Of a stretch of DNA of 64,000 nt, positions 27,176-37,284 are shown one piece after another. The first letter of the stretch is position 1, and each line of letters starts with the position of its first letter. The position numbers and the translations under genes are program-made. The notes beneath the pieces were generated by a model, which searched no databases, had not been told where the DNA came from, and saw only the letters and a list, made by a program, of their open reading frames with translations. Source of the DNA: Brevundimonas lutea (GTDB taxonomy: Bacteria > Pseudomonadota > Alphaproteobacteria > Caulobacterales > Caulobacteraceae); NCBI RefSeq assembly GCF_003704105.1, contig NZ_QUOQ01000003.1:434001-498000 (forward strand). Direction: 5' to 3'.

Positions 27176-28389
27176 CAGGCGAGCCCGCCGAGGAATTGGA
27201 ACAGGCTGAGCTTTTGCAGGTCGTTCCAGGTCGCGAACAACATCAAACACACCAGCAAAGCAAGACCGACACGGTAGCTCATCTCCTGAACGCGGGCCGC
27301 CACTGGCTTTCTCGCCACGGCTTCGTAGCCGTAGAACAGCAGGTGACCGCCATCGAGCACGGGGATGGGCAACAGGTTTAGAAAGCCGATTCCGACCGAA
27401 AGTATGGCGGCGAGCTGAAGCAGGTTCAGCGCGACGTTGGCGGCCTGCAGGCTGGGGACTTCGGTCTGGGCCGCCGCCTGGCGCGCCACGTCGCCCGAAG
27501 CCTTGGCGATTCCGATCGGCCCGGACAGCTGATCGCCCGACTCCCGGCCGGTCACGATCCGCCCAAGATAGGTCAGGGTGGTGTCGAGGATCACCACCAC
27601 CTGATCTGTGCCCTTGGCCACGGCCTCAACGGGGTTGTAGCGGACATGGGTGACTTCCGCGCGCACGACACCCAGGGCCGCGCCGATCGTGCCGACCCGG
27701 GCTCGACCCGCCAGCGGATCGTCGATCACCGCGCGCGTTGGCGTCACCGTCAGCAGCAGAGGCTCTCCGGCCCGGTCGATCGCCAGGCGCAGCGGCGAGC
27801 CGGCGTTCAGACGCACCTCTCGGATCACATCCTGCGGCCCCTCGACCTCGCGGCCGTCGACGCTGACGATCCGGTCGCCGATCTGGAGGCCGGCCTGGGC
27901 CGCGGGACTGCCGGCGGTCACCTCGGCGACGCGCGGCGGCTGGATATAGACTCCAACGACGCTGAACAGGGCCGTGAACAGCGCCACCGCCAGGATGAAG
28001 TTCGCGATCGGTCCGGCGGCGACGATGATCGCCCGCTGCCAGATCGGCTTGAAATGGAAATAGTCGCCCAAGGCCGCCGGTCCTTCAGCGGCGACGATGC
28101 GGCCCTTGAGCTCGTCCAGGCCCGCCTGGTCCGGCACGCTCGAAGCGTCCAGATCGCCGGCGAACTTGACGTAGCCGCCCAGGGGCAGCCAGCCGACGCG
28201 CCATTCCGTCCCGTGGCGGTCTGTACGCTTCAGGATGGACTTGCCGAAACCGAGCGCGAAAGCGTCGATCCGGGTCCGAAAGGCCCGCGCCGCCCAGTAG
28301 TGGCCGAGCTCATGGATGGTGATGACCAGGGTCAGCACCAGGGTGAAGGGCAGGATGTACAGCAGGACGCCGCCAATCGCGTTAAGCAT
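27175..28389 (-). CDS. rseP: site-2 intramembrane zinc protease RseP (MmpA in Caulobacter)
   Basis: 404 residues, M50 family. The active-site motif HELGH (residues 26-30) lies in the first transmembrane helix, a PDZ domain covers roughly 125-210 (GSPAAQAGLQIGDRIVSVDG), and the second catalytic motif is PIPVLDGGHLLFYG near the C-terminus. RseP cleaves anti-sigma factors and, in Caulobacter, MmpA cleaves the polarity factor PodJ. The location between dxr and bamA is conserved across proteobacteria. Confidence 0.96.
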   Translation of the reverse strand: MLNAIGGVLLYILPFTLVLTLVITIHELGHYWAARAFRTRIDAFALGFGKSILKRTDRHGTEWRVGWLPLGGYVKFAGDLDASSVPDQAGLDELKGRIVAAEGPAALGDYFHFKPIWQRAIIVAAGPIANFILAVALFTALFSVVGVYIQPPRVAEVTAGSPAAQAGLQIGDRIVSVDGREVEGPQDVIREVRLNAGSPLRLAIDRAGEPLLLTVTPTRAVIDDPLAGRARVGTIGAALGVVRAEVTHVRYNPVEAVAKGTDQVVVILDTTLTYLGRIVTGRESGDQLSGPIGIAKASGDVARQAAAQTEVPSLQAANVALNLLQLAAILSVGIGFLNLLPIPVLDGGHLLFYGYEAVARKPVAARVQEMSYRVGLALLVCLMLFATWNDLQKLSLFQFLGGLA

Positions 28390-28427
28390 GCCGAACCCGA
28401 GCCCTCCCTAAATCAAGGCCGCGGGGG

Positions 28428-29624
28428 TCAGGCCGCAAGCGCCAGGCGACGCACGACTTCCCCCGAGACGCGCCGCGCCTCCGCATCCAGCGAGAGGGCC
28501 TGGACGCAGGCGTCCCTCCCCTCGCCCGACATCGGAGACGCCGCGAGCCTGTCGAGGGTTTCGGCGACGACTGCGGCAATATTGAGAAAGCCCAGGCGCC
28601 GGTCAAGGAAGGCCAGCACCGCGACCTCATTGGCGGCGTTGAAGACGGTGGTGGCCCCCTGCCCCGCCGCCAGCGCCGCGCGGGCCAGGCCCAGCGCCGG
28701 AAAGCGCTCTAGATCGGGCGCTTCGAAGGTCAGCCGGCCAATGGCGGCAAGGTCAAGGCGCGGCGCCGGCCAGGCCAGACGCTCGGGCCAGCTGAGGGCG
28801 CAGGCGATCGGCGTCTTCATGTCAGGCGGCCCCATCTGGGCCAGGCTGGAACCGTCAACCATCTCAACCAGGCTGTGGATGATCGATTCGGGATGGACCA
28901 CGACATCGACCTGCTCGGCGTTCAGCCCGAAGAGATAGGCCGCCTCGATCAGCTCCAGACCCTTGTTCGCCAGGGTGGCGCTGTCGACCGAGATCTTGGC
29001 CCCCATCGACCAGTTGGGATGGGCCACGGCCTGCTCGGGCGTGATCGCCGCCATATGCTCGCGCGGCAGGGTTCTGAACGGCCCGCCAGACGCGGTGAGG
29101 ACGACGCGCGCCACGCCTTCGGGCCGATCATGCGGAAACACCTGGAAGATCGCCGAATGCTCGGAATCGACTGGGATCAAACGGCCGCCGGCGGCCCGCA
29201 CCCGCTCGATCAGGCCCGGACCGCAGCACACCAGGCTCTCCTTGTTGGCCAAGGCCAGGGTCGCGCCCGTGCCCGCCGCCGCCCAGGCCGAGGCCAGGCC
29301 GGCCGAGCCGACGATTGACGCCATGATCCAGTCCGCCGGACGCGTCGCGGCCTCGATCACCGCCTCGGGCCCCGCCGCGACCTCGCAATCGAGATCCACA
29401 ACGGCGTCCCGGAGCTCATTCAGCCTGTCCGGGTCGGCCGTGACCACCAGCGCGGGCCGCCAGCGCCGCGCCTGTTCAGCCAGCCGGGTCACATTGCCGG
29501 CGCCCGTCAACGCCTCGACCGTGAAGGCGCCCGACCCGGCGCGCTCAGCCTGATCCATCAGATCGAGAGTCGAGACCCCGACCGACCCCGTCGATCCCAG
29601 CACGGACACGCGGCGGCGCAACAT
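28428..29624 (-). CDS. dxr: 1-deoxy-D-xylulose 5-phosphate reductoisomerase
   Basis: 398 residues. The N-terminal NADPH-binding motif is [10 protein letters not shown] (residues 7-16). The substrate/metal region contains [34 protein letters not shown] and [20 protein letters not shown], all diagnostic. Dxr makes 2-C-methyl-D-erythritol 4-phosphate, the committed step of the MEP isoprenoid pathway; ispE and ispH are also in this window. ATG 29624 overlaps the cdsA stop (TGATG). Confidence 0.97.
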   Translation of the reverse strand: MLRRRVSVLGSTGSVGVSTLDLMDQAERAGSGAFTVEALTGAGNVTRLAEQARRWRPALVVTADPDRLNELRDAVVDLDCEVAAGPEAVIEAATRPADWIMASIVGSAGLASAWAAAGTGATLALANKESLVCCGPGLIERVRAAGGRLIPVDSEHSAIFQVFPHDRPEGVARVVLTASGGPFRTLPREHMAAITPEQAVAHPNWSMGAKISVDSATLANKGLELIEAAYLFGLNAEQVDVVVHPESIIHSLVEMVDGSSLAQMGPPDMKTPIACALSWPERLAWPAPRLDLAAIGRLTFEAPDLERFPALGLARAALAAGQGATTVFNAANEVAVLAFLDRRLGFLNIAAVVAETLDRLAASPMSGEGRDACVQALSLDAEARRVSGEVVRRLALAA

Positions 29625-30436
29625 CAGCCCACGCCCGAATAGAACAGCACGGCCCGCGCGGCGGCCAGCACCACGATGGCGAACATCAGCCCGTCGACCC
29701 GGTCCAGCAGGCCGCCATGACCGGGGATCAGAGCCCCCGAATCCTTCACTCCGAACCGTCGTTTCAGCGCCGATTCCCACAGGTCGCCGCCCATGGTGGC
29801 CAGGGCCGCGAGGAAGCCTACCGCCGCGCCCCAGGCCGGCGTCAGGCCGCTCAGCTCAAGCCACACCGCCGACAGGGCGCCCGCTGCCGTGCCCGCGATC
29901 AGACCGCCGACGAAACCGGCCCAGGTCTTGTTGGGCGAAAAGCGCGGCCACAGCTTGGGGCCTTTCAGCAGGCTGCCCGTCACGAAGGCCATAACGTCGG
30001 CCGACCAGGCCACCGCGAACAGGAACACCGTCCAGCCTAGGCCGTCCGGCATCTCCCGCAGCCAGATGACCAGCAGCGCCGGCCAGCCGATATAGAGCAC
30101 GCCATAGGAAGCGTCGGTGCCGGACTGGCCCTGACGGCGCGCGAACAGGGCCGCGGCTCCGGCGGCCACGACCATGACCACCAAGGCGGTGGACAGCCTC
30201 CCGAACTGCACCACCAGGATTGTCGCTATCAGAGCCGCGCCCACGGCCCAGGCCACGGCGCGATAGTGGCGCGGCGCGCTCATCAGCGCCCATTCGATCG
30301 ACAGCAGGATGACCGCCGCCACCATGACGGCGAAGAACCACATCCCGCCCAGCCACGCGGCGGCCACGGCGGCGGGCGCCAGCACCACCGCCGAGGCCGT
30401 GCGCACCCCGATATTGCCAGCCAGCAACGCCGTCAT
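29624..30436 (-). CDS. cdsA: phosphatidate cytidylyltransferase CdsA
   Basis: 270 residues and about eight membrane spans. The CDP-diglyceride synthetase signature is in the C-terminal half: [12 protein letters not shown], then [18 protein letters not shown] and [13 protein letters not shown]. CdsA makes CDP-diacylglycerol, precursor of all phospholipids. It overlaps uppS by four bases upstream and dxr by one base downstream. Confidence 0.95.
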   Translation of the reverse strand: MTALLAGNIGVRTASAVVLAPAAVAAAWLGGMWFFAVMVAAVILLSIEWALMSAPRHYRAVAWAVGAALIATILVVQFGRLSTALVVMVVAAGAAALFARRQGQSGTDASYGVLYIGWPALLVIWLREMPDGLGWTVFLFAVAWSADVMAFVTGSLLKGPKLWPRFSPNKTWAGFVGGLIAGTAAGALSAVWLELSGLTPAWGAAVGFLAALATMGGDLWESALKRRFGVKDSGALIPGHGGLLDRVDGLMFAIVVLAAARAVLFYSGVG

Positions 30437-31212
30437 GCGGGCGCCGCGACGGCCGCCGCCGGCGGCCGTCCGCCGAAGCGCCGCTCCCGGTCACGATAGC
30501 GGGCCACCGCCTCGGCCAGGGCCTCGCGGCCATAGTCGGGCCAGAGGATGTCCTGAAACACCAGTTCGGCGTAGGCCGCTTCCCACAACAGGAAGTTCGA
30601 CAGCCGCATCTCGCCCGAGGTGCGCACCACCAGATCCAGCGGTGGCGAGCCTTGGGTGGACAGCAGGTCGCCAAACCCCGCCTCGTCGATCTCGGGACCG
30701 GCTTCGCCCGCCAGAACCCGCTCGGCGTGGCGACGCGCGGCGTCGACCAGATCGGCGCGGCCGCCATAGTTGAAGGCGACCTGCAATCGAAAGCGCGTAT
30801 TGCCCTCGGTCAAACGCTCGGCCCGCTCGATCATGGCGGCGATGTCGGCCGGTACGCCGGTGCGACGGCCCAGAACACAGACCTTGACCCCCTCGCGGTG
30901 CAGCCGCTGGAGGTCGGAATCGACGAAGGCGCGGACCATGCCCATCAGGTCCGAGACCTCCTCGGCGGAGCGACGCCAATTCTCGGTCGAGAAGCCGAAC
31001 ACCGTCAGGCAGCGCACCCCGACTTCCGGCGCGGCCTTCACCGTCCGTTTCAGGGCCTCGACCCCGGCGCGGTGACCGGCGGCGCGCGGCAGGCCGCGCT
31101 TGGTCGCCCAGCGCCCGTTGCCGTCCATGATGATGGCGACATGAGCGGGACCGAGGGCGGCTGGTCCGTCCGTGGACGGCGCGTCCGGCGCGGGGCGGGT
31201 CTGGACAGGCAT
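30433..31212 (-). CDS. uppS: undecaprenyl pyrophosphate synthase UppS
   Basis: 259 residues. Conserved region I is HVAIIMDGNGRWATKRG with catalytic D30, followed by GHRAGVEALKRTV, FSTENWRRS and the C-terminal RTSGEMRLSNFLLWEAAYAE (Region V). The enzyme builds the C55 lipid carrier for peptidoglycan and O-antigen. An N-terminal extension of about 20 residues precedes the usual start of the family; a later start is not obvious. Confidence 0.96.
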   Translation of the reverse strand: MPVQTRPAPDAPSTDGPAALGPAHVAIIMDGNGRWATKRGLPRAAGHRAGVEALKRTVKAAPEVGVRCLTVFGFSTENWRRSAEEVSDLMGMVRAFVDSDLQRLHREGVKVCVLGRRTGVPADIAAMIERAERLTEGNTRFRLQVAFNYGGRADLVDAARRHAERVLAGEAGPEIDEAGFGDLLSTQGSPPLDLVVRTSGEMRLSNFLLWEAAYAELVFQDILWPDYGREALAEAVARYRDRERRFGGRPPAAAVAAPA

Positions 31213-31237
31213 GGAGCGTTCCTTAGCGCGAAACGCC

Positions 31238-31795
31238 TCAAACCTGCATGATTTCCGCTTCCTTGGTCTTCAGCATCTCGTCGATACGCTTGATGGCGGC
31301 GTCGGTGTCCTTCTGGACCTCGGCCTCCATCTTCTTCTGTTCGTCCTGGCTGATGTCGCCGGCCTTCTCGGCCTTTTTCAGCTCTTCGTTGGCGTCGCGA
31401 CGGACGTTGCGCACGGCGATCTTCTGCTGTTCGGCGTATTTGCCGGCCAGCTTCACCAAGTCCTTGCGCCGCTCCTCGGTCAGGGGCGGGATTGGAATGC
31501 GCAGCATCTGGCCGTCGACGATGGGGTTCAGGCCCAGGCCGGCGGCGCGGATCGCCTTCTCGACCGAGACCACCATGCCCTTGTCCCAGACATTGACCGA
31601 GATCATGCGCGGCTCGGGCACGCTGATCGCCGCCACGGCGTTCAGCGGCGATGTCGAGCCATAGGCCTCGACCTGAACGGGATCGAGAAGACCCGCATTG
31701 GCCCGGCCCGTTCGCAGGCCGCCGAACTCGTCCTTCAGGGCGCCGACGGACTTGTCCATCCGGTCGCGAAAGCTCTTGAGGTCGGGCTTGGCCAT
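31238..31795 (-). CDS. frr: ribosome recycling factor
   Basis: 185 residues, standard length. [20 protein letters not shown] and the C-terminal [22 protein letters not shown] segment ([13 protein letters not shown]) are diagnostic. With EF-G it splits post-termination ribosomes. It follows pyrH by 35 bases in the conserved rpsB-tsf-pyrH-frr order. Confidence 0.98.
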   Translation of the reverse strand: MAKPDLKSFRDRMDKSVGALKDEFGGLRTGRANAGLLDPVQVEAYGSTSPLNAVAAISVPEPRMISVNVWDKGMVVSVEKAIRAAGLGLNPIVDGQMLRIPIPPLTEERRKDLVKLAGKYAEQQKIAVRNVRRDANEELKKAEKAGDISQDEQKKMEAEVQKDTDAAIKRIDEMLKTKEAEIMQV

Positions 31796-31830
31796 GGTCG
31801 TTTCCTTCGGGTCGTCTTCTTGGAGTTTAG

Positions 31831-32556
31831 TCAGCGAATGACGGTGAACGTGCCTTCGCCCGTCAAGGTTCGCCGCAGCGAGTCCTCGGCGCGGATCGAG
31901 AACACCACGATCGGGATCTTGGAATCGCGCATCAGGGCGATCGCCGAGGCGTCCATCACCTTCAGGTCGTTGGCCAGCACGTCGCGATAGCTGAGGGTCT
32001 CATACCGGGTAGCGTCCGGATCCTTCTTGGGATCGGCCGAATAGACCCCGTCCACGCTGGTGCCCTTGAGCAGGGCGTCGCAACCCATCTCGGCGGCGCG
32101 CAGGGCGGCCCCGGAATCGGTGGTGAAGAAGGGCGCGCCCACCCCGGCGGCGAAGATCACCACGCGGCCCTTCTCCAGATGGCGCAGCGCGCGCCGACGG
32201 ATATAGGGCTCGGCGATGGCGGCCATGGGAATGGCGCTCTGCACCCGGGTGTCCACGCCGATCTTCTCCAGCGCCGCCTGCATGGCCAGGGCGTTCATGA
32301 TGGTGGCCAGCATGCCCATGTAGTCGGCCGAGGCGCGGTCCATGTCTCCGGCGGCCTTGGATACCCCGCGGAAGATATTGCCCCCGCCGATGACCAGGCA
32401 AATCTCTATGCCCTCGCGCGCCACCTGGGCGACCGCCGCGGCCACGACGTCGACGGTCTTCATGTCGATGCCGTAGGCCTGATCGCCCATCAGCACCTCG
32501 CCGGAGACCTTGAGCAGCACCCGCCGATAGCGGAACTGAGGAGCGGCGTCGGTCAT
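31831..32556 (-). CDS. pyrH: uridylate kinase
   Basis: 241 residues, amino-acid-kinase fold. [21 protein letters not shown] forms the phosphate-binding loop, with [24 protein letters not shown] and [27 protein letters not shown] segments in order. It phosphorylates UMP. It is preceded by a 246-base gap holding a pair of palindromic repeats that separates it from tsf. Confidence 0.98.
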   Translation of the reverse strand: MTDAAPQFRYRRVLLKVSGEVLMGDQAYGIDMKTVDVVAAAVAQVAREGIEICLVIGGGNIFRGVSKAAGDMDRASADYMGMLATIMNALAMQAALEKIGVDTRVQSAIPMAAIAEPYIRRRALRHLEKGRVVIFAAGVGAPFFTTDSGAALRAAEMGCDALLKGTSVDGVYSADPKKDPDATRYETLSYRDVLANDLKVMDASAIALMRDSKIPIVVFSIRAEDSLRRTLTGEGTFTVIR

Positions 32557-32646
32557 GCGTGGGGCTTCCCGGTCAGGCGGCGCGGATTCGGCCGCTCCTT
32601 ATAAACAAAGGCGCCCCGGCCGCCAAAGCCGGAGCGCCTGACTGAA

Positions 32647-32790
32647 TCTCCCCCCCCTTGGGGGAGGGCGGTCGCGAAGCGACCGGGTGGGGGCGCCCCG
32701 CTAATATCAAAGGCCAGAGCCGTATCATCGGCCCTCCCCACCCCGTCGCCGCTAGACGCGGCGACATTCCCTCCCCCGAGGGGGAGGGAG
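32647..32790. repeat. inverted pair of palindromic repeats (family A) between tsf and pyrH
   Basis: Left module 32647-32692: a C7-TTG-G5 type palindrome followed by a second hairpin CGGTCGC-GAA-GCGACCG and GGTGGGG. Right module 32733-32790: the mirror arrangement, CCTCCCCACCCC, hairpin GTCGCCGC-TAGA-C-GCGGCGAC, then CCCTCCCCCGAGGGGGAGGG. About 40 bases separate them. No coding potential is visible in the 246-base gap. In the transcript this forms up to four stem-loops between tsf and pyrH. Confidence 0.85.
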
Positions 32791-32802
32791 ACCGGATCAC
32801 GC

Positions 32803-33744
32803 TTACTGACCGGCCGTCATGGCCGCGACTTCACTGGCCAGGTCCGGGCCCTCAACCTTCTCGACGCCTTCACCCAGAGCCAGACGCACGAAGCCACCGA
32901 TGTGCAGGCCGGGGTTGCCCAGGGCCTTGCCTTCGTCGGCGACCAGCTGCTCGATGGTCTGGTCCGGGTTCATGACGAACGGCTGCTTGGTCAGCACCAC
33001 GTCCTTCTGGAACTTGGCGATCTGACCGTCGACGATCTTGGCGATCATGTTCTCGGGCCGGCCGTCTTCCTTGGCCTTCTCGGTCAGGACCTGACGTTCC
33101 TTCTCGATGGCGGCCGGGTCCAGGTCGTCGGTGTTCAGCGACAGCGGCGAGGTCGCGGCGACGTGCATGGCGATCTTGCGGCCCAGCTCGCGCAGCTTGG
33201 CCTTGTCTCCGGCGCCGTGCAGGGCGACCAGCACGCCGATGCGGCCGACGCCCGGCGACACCGCGTTGTGAACGTAGCTGGCGACCACGCCTTCATCGAC
33301 CGACAGACGGGCGGCGCGGCGCAGTTGCATGTTCTCGCCGACGGTGGCGATCAGCTGGGTCACTTCGTCCTGAACGGTCTTGCCGGATTCCAGCTCTGCG
33401 CCGTGCAGCGCCTCGACCGAGGCGTGCTCCAGACCCAGCTGGGCGAATTTCTTGGCGGCGGTCTGGAACAGCTCGTTCCGCGCCACGAAGTCGGTTTCGG
33501 CGTTGAACTCGATCGCCGCGCCGACTTCGCCGGCGCCGACTTCCTTCGACGCCACGGCGACCAGGCCTTCGGCGGCGACACGGTCGGCCTTCTTGGCGGC
33601 CTTGGACAGGCCCTTGGCGCGCAGCCAGTCAATGGCCGCGTCGATGTCGCCATTGGTCTCTTGCAGGGCCTTCTTGCAGTCCATCATGCCCACGCCCGAA
33701 CGCTCGCGCAGTTCCTTAACGAGGGCGGCGGTGATCTCGGCCAT
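32803..33744 (-). CDS. tsf: elongation factor Ts
   Basis: 313 residues. The N-terminal UBA-like domain includes [18 protein letters not shown] and a [13 protein letters not shown] helix; the core carries the EF-Tu contact region [18 protein letters not shown]-Ts recycles EF-Tu-GDP. It is the second gene after rpsB, separated from it by a strong perfect hairpin. Confidence 0.98.
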   Translation of the reverse strand: MAEITAALVKELRERSGVGMMDCKKALQETNGDIDAAIDWLRAKGLSKAAKKADRVAAEGLVAVASKEVGAGEVGAAIEFNAETDFVARNELFQTAAKKFAQLGLEHASVEALHGAELESGKTVQDEVTQLIATVGENMQLRRAARLSVDEGVVASYVHNAVSPGVGRIGVLVALHGAGDKAKLRELGRKIAMHVAATSPLSLNTDDLDPAAIEKERQVLTEKAKEDGRPENMIAKIVDGQIAKFQKDVVLTKQPFVMNPDQTIEQLVADEGKALGNPGLHIGGFVRLALGEGVEKVEGPDLASEVAAMTAGQ

Positions 33745-33774
33745 GTGTAGTCTCCTAACGTCTCTTATGCGGGT

Positions 33775-33802
33775 GCGGCCGGGCTGCGATCAGCCCGGCC
33801 GC
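33775..33802 (-). terminator. 12-bp perfect hairpin between rpsB and tsf (attenuator or processing site)
   Basis: GCGGCCGGGCTG at 33775-33786 pairs exactly with CAGCCCGGCCGC at 33791-33802 around a CGAT loop. In the minus-strand transcript it lies about 35 bases after the rpsB stop and about 30 bases before the tsf ribosome site. No T-run follows, so it is not a classical intrinsic terminator. It may set the rpsB:tsf ratio by partial termination or mRNA end protection. Confidence 0.55.
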
Positions 33803-33837
33803 ATTCGATTTCGCCGGCGATGAAAGCCCGGTCGGGC

Positions 33838-34839
33838 TTAGACCGCGGCCTTCTCGGTTTCGACGGCATCGTTGGCTTCGGAAGTGGCTTCCTTGGCCTC
33901 GGCGTCGGCGGTCGCCGGCTCGGCGGCCGGAGCTTCCTCGGCAGGCTGCTCTTCAGCGGCGGCCTCGGTCGTCTCGGCCTTCTCAGCCTTGGCGGCGGCC
34001 TTCTTCTTGGGGGCCTCTTCCTTGGCCATCAGCTCCTCGGCGGCGCCTTCCGTGCCGGCGGGAGCGGCTTCTTCGGCGGCCGGGGTCGCTTCACGCAGCG
34101 CGGGCTCGGTCGGGTTCTCCGACGCGCCCAGGTCGACGCCCGAGGCCGACTGGCCGGCGGCCAGACCGTCCAGCACCGCGTCGGCGACCAGGTCGCAGTA
34201 GGTCTGGATGGCGCGCGCGGCGTCGTCGTTGCCCGGCACCGGATAGGTGATGCCGTCCGGATCCGAGTTGGTGTCCAGGATGGCCACGATCGGAATGTTC
34301 AGCTTCCGGGCTTCCTGGATCGCGATCGCTTCCTTGTTGGTGTCGATCACGAACATGATGTCGGGGATGCCGCCCATGCTCTTGATGCCGCCGAGGGACA
34401 GTTCCAGACGGTCCTTCTCGCGCTGCAGGGTCAGCAGTTCCTTCTTGTTGCGGCCTTCGCCGCCGGTCTCGAGGATGCCTTCCAGCTCGCGCAGGCGCTG
34501 GATCGAGCCGGACACGGTGCGCCAGTTGGTCAGGGTGCCGCCCAGCCAGCGGTTGTTCATGTAGTACTGGGCGCAGCGCTGGGCGGCCTCGGCCACCGGA
34601 TCGGACGCCTGACGCTTGGTGCCGACGAACAGGACACGACCGCCCTTGGCGGCGACGTCGCGCACGGCGACCAGCGCCTGGTGCAGCAGCGGCAGGGTCT
34701 GCGACAGGTCGATGATGTGGATGTTCGAGCGCGAACCGAAGATGTAGCGGTCCATCTTCGGGTTCCAGCGGTGGGTCTGGTGACCGAAGTGCGCGCCGGC
34801 TTCGAGCAGCGTGCGCATGGAGAATTCAGGCAGGGCCAT
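33838..34839 (-). CDS. rpsB: 30S ribosomal protein S2
   Basis: 333 residues, starting [20 protein letters not shown] at ATG 34839; the frame upstream of this is not coding. The core (residues 1-245) is standard S2 with [17 protein letters not shown] and [16 protein letters not shown]. The last 85 or so residues are an Ala/Glu/Lys-rich tail (for example [17 protein letters not shown]), much longer than in E. coli; such tails are seen in other alphaproteobacteria. S2 is a 30S head-platform protein. Confidence 0.97.
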   Translation of the reverse strand: MALPEFSMRTLLEAGAHFGHQTHRWNPKMDRYIFGSRSNIHIIDLSQTLPLLHQALVAVRDVAAKGGRVLFVGTKRQASDPVAEAAQRCAQYYMNNRWLGGTLTNWRTVSGSIQRLRELEGILETGGEGRNKKELLTLQREKDRLELSLGGIKSMGGIPDIMFVIDTNKEAIAIQEARKLNIPIVAILDTNSDPDGITYPVPGNDDAARAIQTYCDLVADAVLDGLAAGQSASGVDLGASENPTEPALREATPAAEEAAPAGTEGAAEELMAKEEAPKKKAAAKAEKAETTEAAAEEQPAEEAPAAEPATADAEAKEATSEANDAVETEKAAV

Positions 34840-34900
34840 CTGCGTTTGTCCTTTTTCCGATAGGCCACCGCAGACGAAAAAGGCCCAACCCGGAAGTGGA
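34840..34900 (-). promoter_or_regulatory. rpsB leader hairpin overlapping the ribosome-binding site
   Basis: In the minus-strand transcript, CCTTTTTCG (34883-34875) pairs with CGGAAAAAGG (34859-34850) with one bulged base and a 15-base loop. The 3' arm holds the purine-rich AAAAAGGA, the only Shine-Dalgarno candidate before the rpsB ATG. Folding would hide it. S2 autoregulates translation in other bacteria, so this is a candidate autoregulatory leader; the role is inferred. Confidence 0.45.
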
Positions 34901-35012
34901 TGGAGCCCTCGGAACGGAGCGACCGGGATGTCTCCCCGACCGCGCCACGCCTGCGTGCGTGATTGCGGGCCGGCACATAGGCGAATCCCCCCGAGAACGC
35001 AAGCCGCAACGC

Positions 35013-36206
35013 CTACAGCACCGATGCCGCCCAGCCGATCAGCCCCGCGGTCGCCATCACCACAGGCGGCGCCCACTTCCCCTTCAGCGCCAACACGGCC
35101 CCAAGCGCGCCGATGGTGATCGCGGTCAGCAACAGCACCGGGCGCGACGGCGCCAGAACCGCCTGAGCCAGGTCGACCAGCGTCACCGCGATCAGCCCGA
35201 CCACCGCCACCGTCACGCCTTCGAGAAAAGCATGCAGGCCAGGCCGGTCGACGATGGCCTCCAGCCGATCGTACAGAACCATCGAGAAAGCGAAGGCCGG
35301 CAGGAAGACGCCGACCGTCATCGCCACCCCGCCCCAGAAGCCCCCCGCCACATAACCCACGAAGGTCGCGAAAATGATCAGCGGCGCGGGCAGGATGCTG
35401 GCCAAGGCGACGCCGTCCAGGAACCGCGCCTCCGGCATCCATCCCGCCGAAACAGCGTCATCCCGCAGAAACGGGATCGCCGCGTAGGCTCCCCCAAAGG
35501 TGAGCAGGCCGGCCTTCAGTCCTGCCAGCAACAGCACCCAGGGATCGGCTGCGCCGAAGCCCGGCAGCCACCCGCCACCCTGCCCCACCGGAGCCAGACC
35601 CCAGAGCGCCGACGCCGCCACGGCCGCCAGTCCCACCCATCCAAGGCCCGGTCGGCTTCCGCGCCGCAAGGCCGCCGCCGCGCCGCCCAGCGGCAGCACC
35701 AGCCAGAACGGCGCGCCAAGGGCCGTCGCCCCGGCCGCCACGACCGCCAGGCCCAGATCGAACCGGCTCAGCACCGCATGCCGGCCAATGCCCCACAGCC
35801 CCTTGGCCACCAGAGCCAGCGCCGCCGCCTGGACGGCCCACAGCGCCGGCGCCGCCGCCGATCCCGCGATATCGAACCGCACATAGGCCCAGGCCATCGC
35901 CATCATCAGGATGAAGCCCGGCAGCATGAAGCCCAGCCCCGCCAGCAATCCCCCGATCCGCCCGCGCGCCGTCACGCCCAGATGCACGCACAGCTCATGC
36001 GCCTCCGGCCCGGGCAGAACCTGCATGACGCCCAGCAGCCGGTTGAACCGCTCGGAAGAGATCCAGCCTTCACGGTCGACCAATTCGCGCCGGACCATGG
36101 CGATCTGCGCCACGGGTCCGCCGAAGGCCAGACACCCAAAGCCGAGAAAGCGCAGAAAGAGGTTGCCCAATGAGACCGTGCTAGTGACGGGTCGTCGAGA
36201 TTTCAT
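35013..36206 (-). CDS. chrA: chromate transporter ChrA (two-domain)
   Basis: 397 residues, with two homologous CHR halves of about six membrane spans each. The half-signatures are [18 protein letters not shown]...[11 protein letters not shown] (first) and [19 protein letters not shown]...[15 protein letters not shown] (second). ChrA exports chromate. No chrB regulator is adjacent. ATG 36206 gives a short polar lead before the first span. The gene is divergent from the glycosyltransferase pair, with about 130 bases between starts. Confidence 0.93.
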   Translation of the reverse strand: MKSRRPVTSTVSLGNLFLRFLGFGCLAFGGPVAQIAMVRRELVDREGWISSERFNRLLGVMQVLPGPEAHELCVHLGVTARGRIGGLLAGLGFMLPGFILMMAMAWAYVRFDIAGSAAAPALWAVQAAALALVAKGLWGIGRHAVLSRFDLGLAVVAAGATALGAPFWLVLPLGGAAAALRRGSRPGLGWVGLAAVAASALWGLAPVGQGGGWLPGFGAADPWVLLLAGLKAGLLTFGGAYAAIPFLRDDAVSAGWMPEARFLDGVALASILPAPLIIFATFVGYVAGGFWGGVAMTVGVFLPAFAFSMVLYDRLEAIVDRPGLHAFLEGVTVAVVGLIAVTLVDLAQAVLAPSRPVLLLTAITIGALGAVLALKGKWAPPVVMATAGLIGWAASVL

Positions 36207-36335
36207 GAGCTCCCTTGTCAACCGTCCAGCGCTTGACCGACAATGGCCGGGAAGCGCGCCGGTTCGCGGACTGGCCCCCCACAACTCACACAATCAGTCG
36301 AGCCCGCCCTGTGCAGGCCGCCTGAGGAAGGTCCT

Positions 36336-37199
36336 ATGACGGATATCGTCGGCATCATGCGTTTTTCGGTCCTCTCAACGACCGAGAACCCCTTTGTGAT
36401 CGCTCAGAGGAAATCCTTTGATGATCTGGCGGCCGAGGTGCTCGACCCCGCCCGCCTCGACGTCCGTTTCCGGCTGTTCGAGCATATCACTCTCCCCTCG
36501 CTCGACGCACAAACCCAAGGCGATTTCACCATCCTTCTGGTCGCGCCCCGACTGCTGCCACAGACCTACCGCGACCGGCTTGACGCACTGGCGGCCAGCC
36601 GTTCGTATCTGCACCTGGTCTATGCTGACGAGACCGACTTCAAGATGAAGGGGCTGCGGCCCCTCATCGTCAATGAGCTGGTCACATCCAAGGATGCCTT
36701 CACGACCTTCCGCATCGACGACGACGACGCAGTGTCGCGCAACTTCATCGAGCGGATTCGTCGATTCACGAAGCCGGAGTTCGAATTCTTCGGCGTCTCG
36801 CTATGCAACGGATATCTTCTGGATATTGGCGACGCCTCTCGAGACGTGCGACTGAAACACAAGATCTATCCAAATCTTGCGGTCGGTCTTTCGTACGTTG
36901 CTCGGCGGCGCAGGCCTCGCATCTTCTATGATGTCACCATCGGTCACGTCAAAATGCATCACCGAACCCCGGTGGTCACGGACGCTCGTAGCCCGGCCTA
37001 CCTCGCCCTGACGCACTCGACCAACGACACCGGCAGTCAGCGCGTCCTGAAGTCTGAGTTCGCCGTCAGTCCAGCCGAAGCCCAGGCGACGCTGGATCGT
37101 GTGGGTTTCACGGTCGACCTTCCTGGATTGATGCGTGGTCCCACCTCGACACCCGCCGCCGGCGACCCTGAAGGAGGTCCCGGCGCCGCCTCCCAATGA
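36336..37199 (+). CDS. glycosyltransferase-like protein (putative rhamnosyltransferase family), tandem copy 1
   Basis: 287 residues. There is an N-terminal RFSVLSTTENPF motif, a central FRIDDDDAVS (DDDD at 128-131, likely the metal/nucleotide-sugar DxD equivalent), and a C-terminal HSTNDTGSQR. The pattern fits the family annotated as putative rhamnosyl transferase. An AGGAAGG ribosome site precedes ATG 36336. A paralogue follows 85 bases later, with 40 of the first 60 residues identical. Codon use is less GC-biased than in neighbours. Acceptor unknown. Confidence 0.7.
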   Translation: MTDIVGIMRFSVLSTTENPFVIAQRKSFDDLAAEVLDPARLDVRFRLFEHITLPSLDAQTQGDFTILLVAPRLLPQTYRDRLDALAASRSYLHLVYADETDFKMKGLRPLIVNELVTSKDAFTTFRIDDDDAVSRNFIERIRRFTKPEFEFFGVSLCNGYLLDIGDASRDVRLKHKIYPNLAVGLSYVARRRRPRIFYDVTIGHVKMHHRTPVVTDARSPAYLALTHSTNDTGSQRVLKSEFAVSPAEAQATLDRVGFTVDLPGLMRGPTSTPAAGDPEGGPGAASQ

Positions 37200-37284
37200 C
37201 CTAGCCGAGGGACATCTGTGTTCCTGTTGATTCGCCGCGCGTTTGGGGTGAGGTGAACAGCGAAGACGAACTGACAGGTGCGCC

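Noticed and set aside
34840..35442. 200-residue N-terminal extension of rpsB
   Set aside because: S2 begins [15 protein letters not shown] at 34839; upstream is the leader and antisense of chrA.
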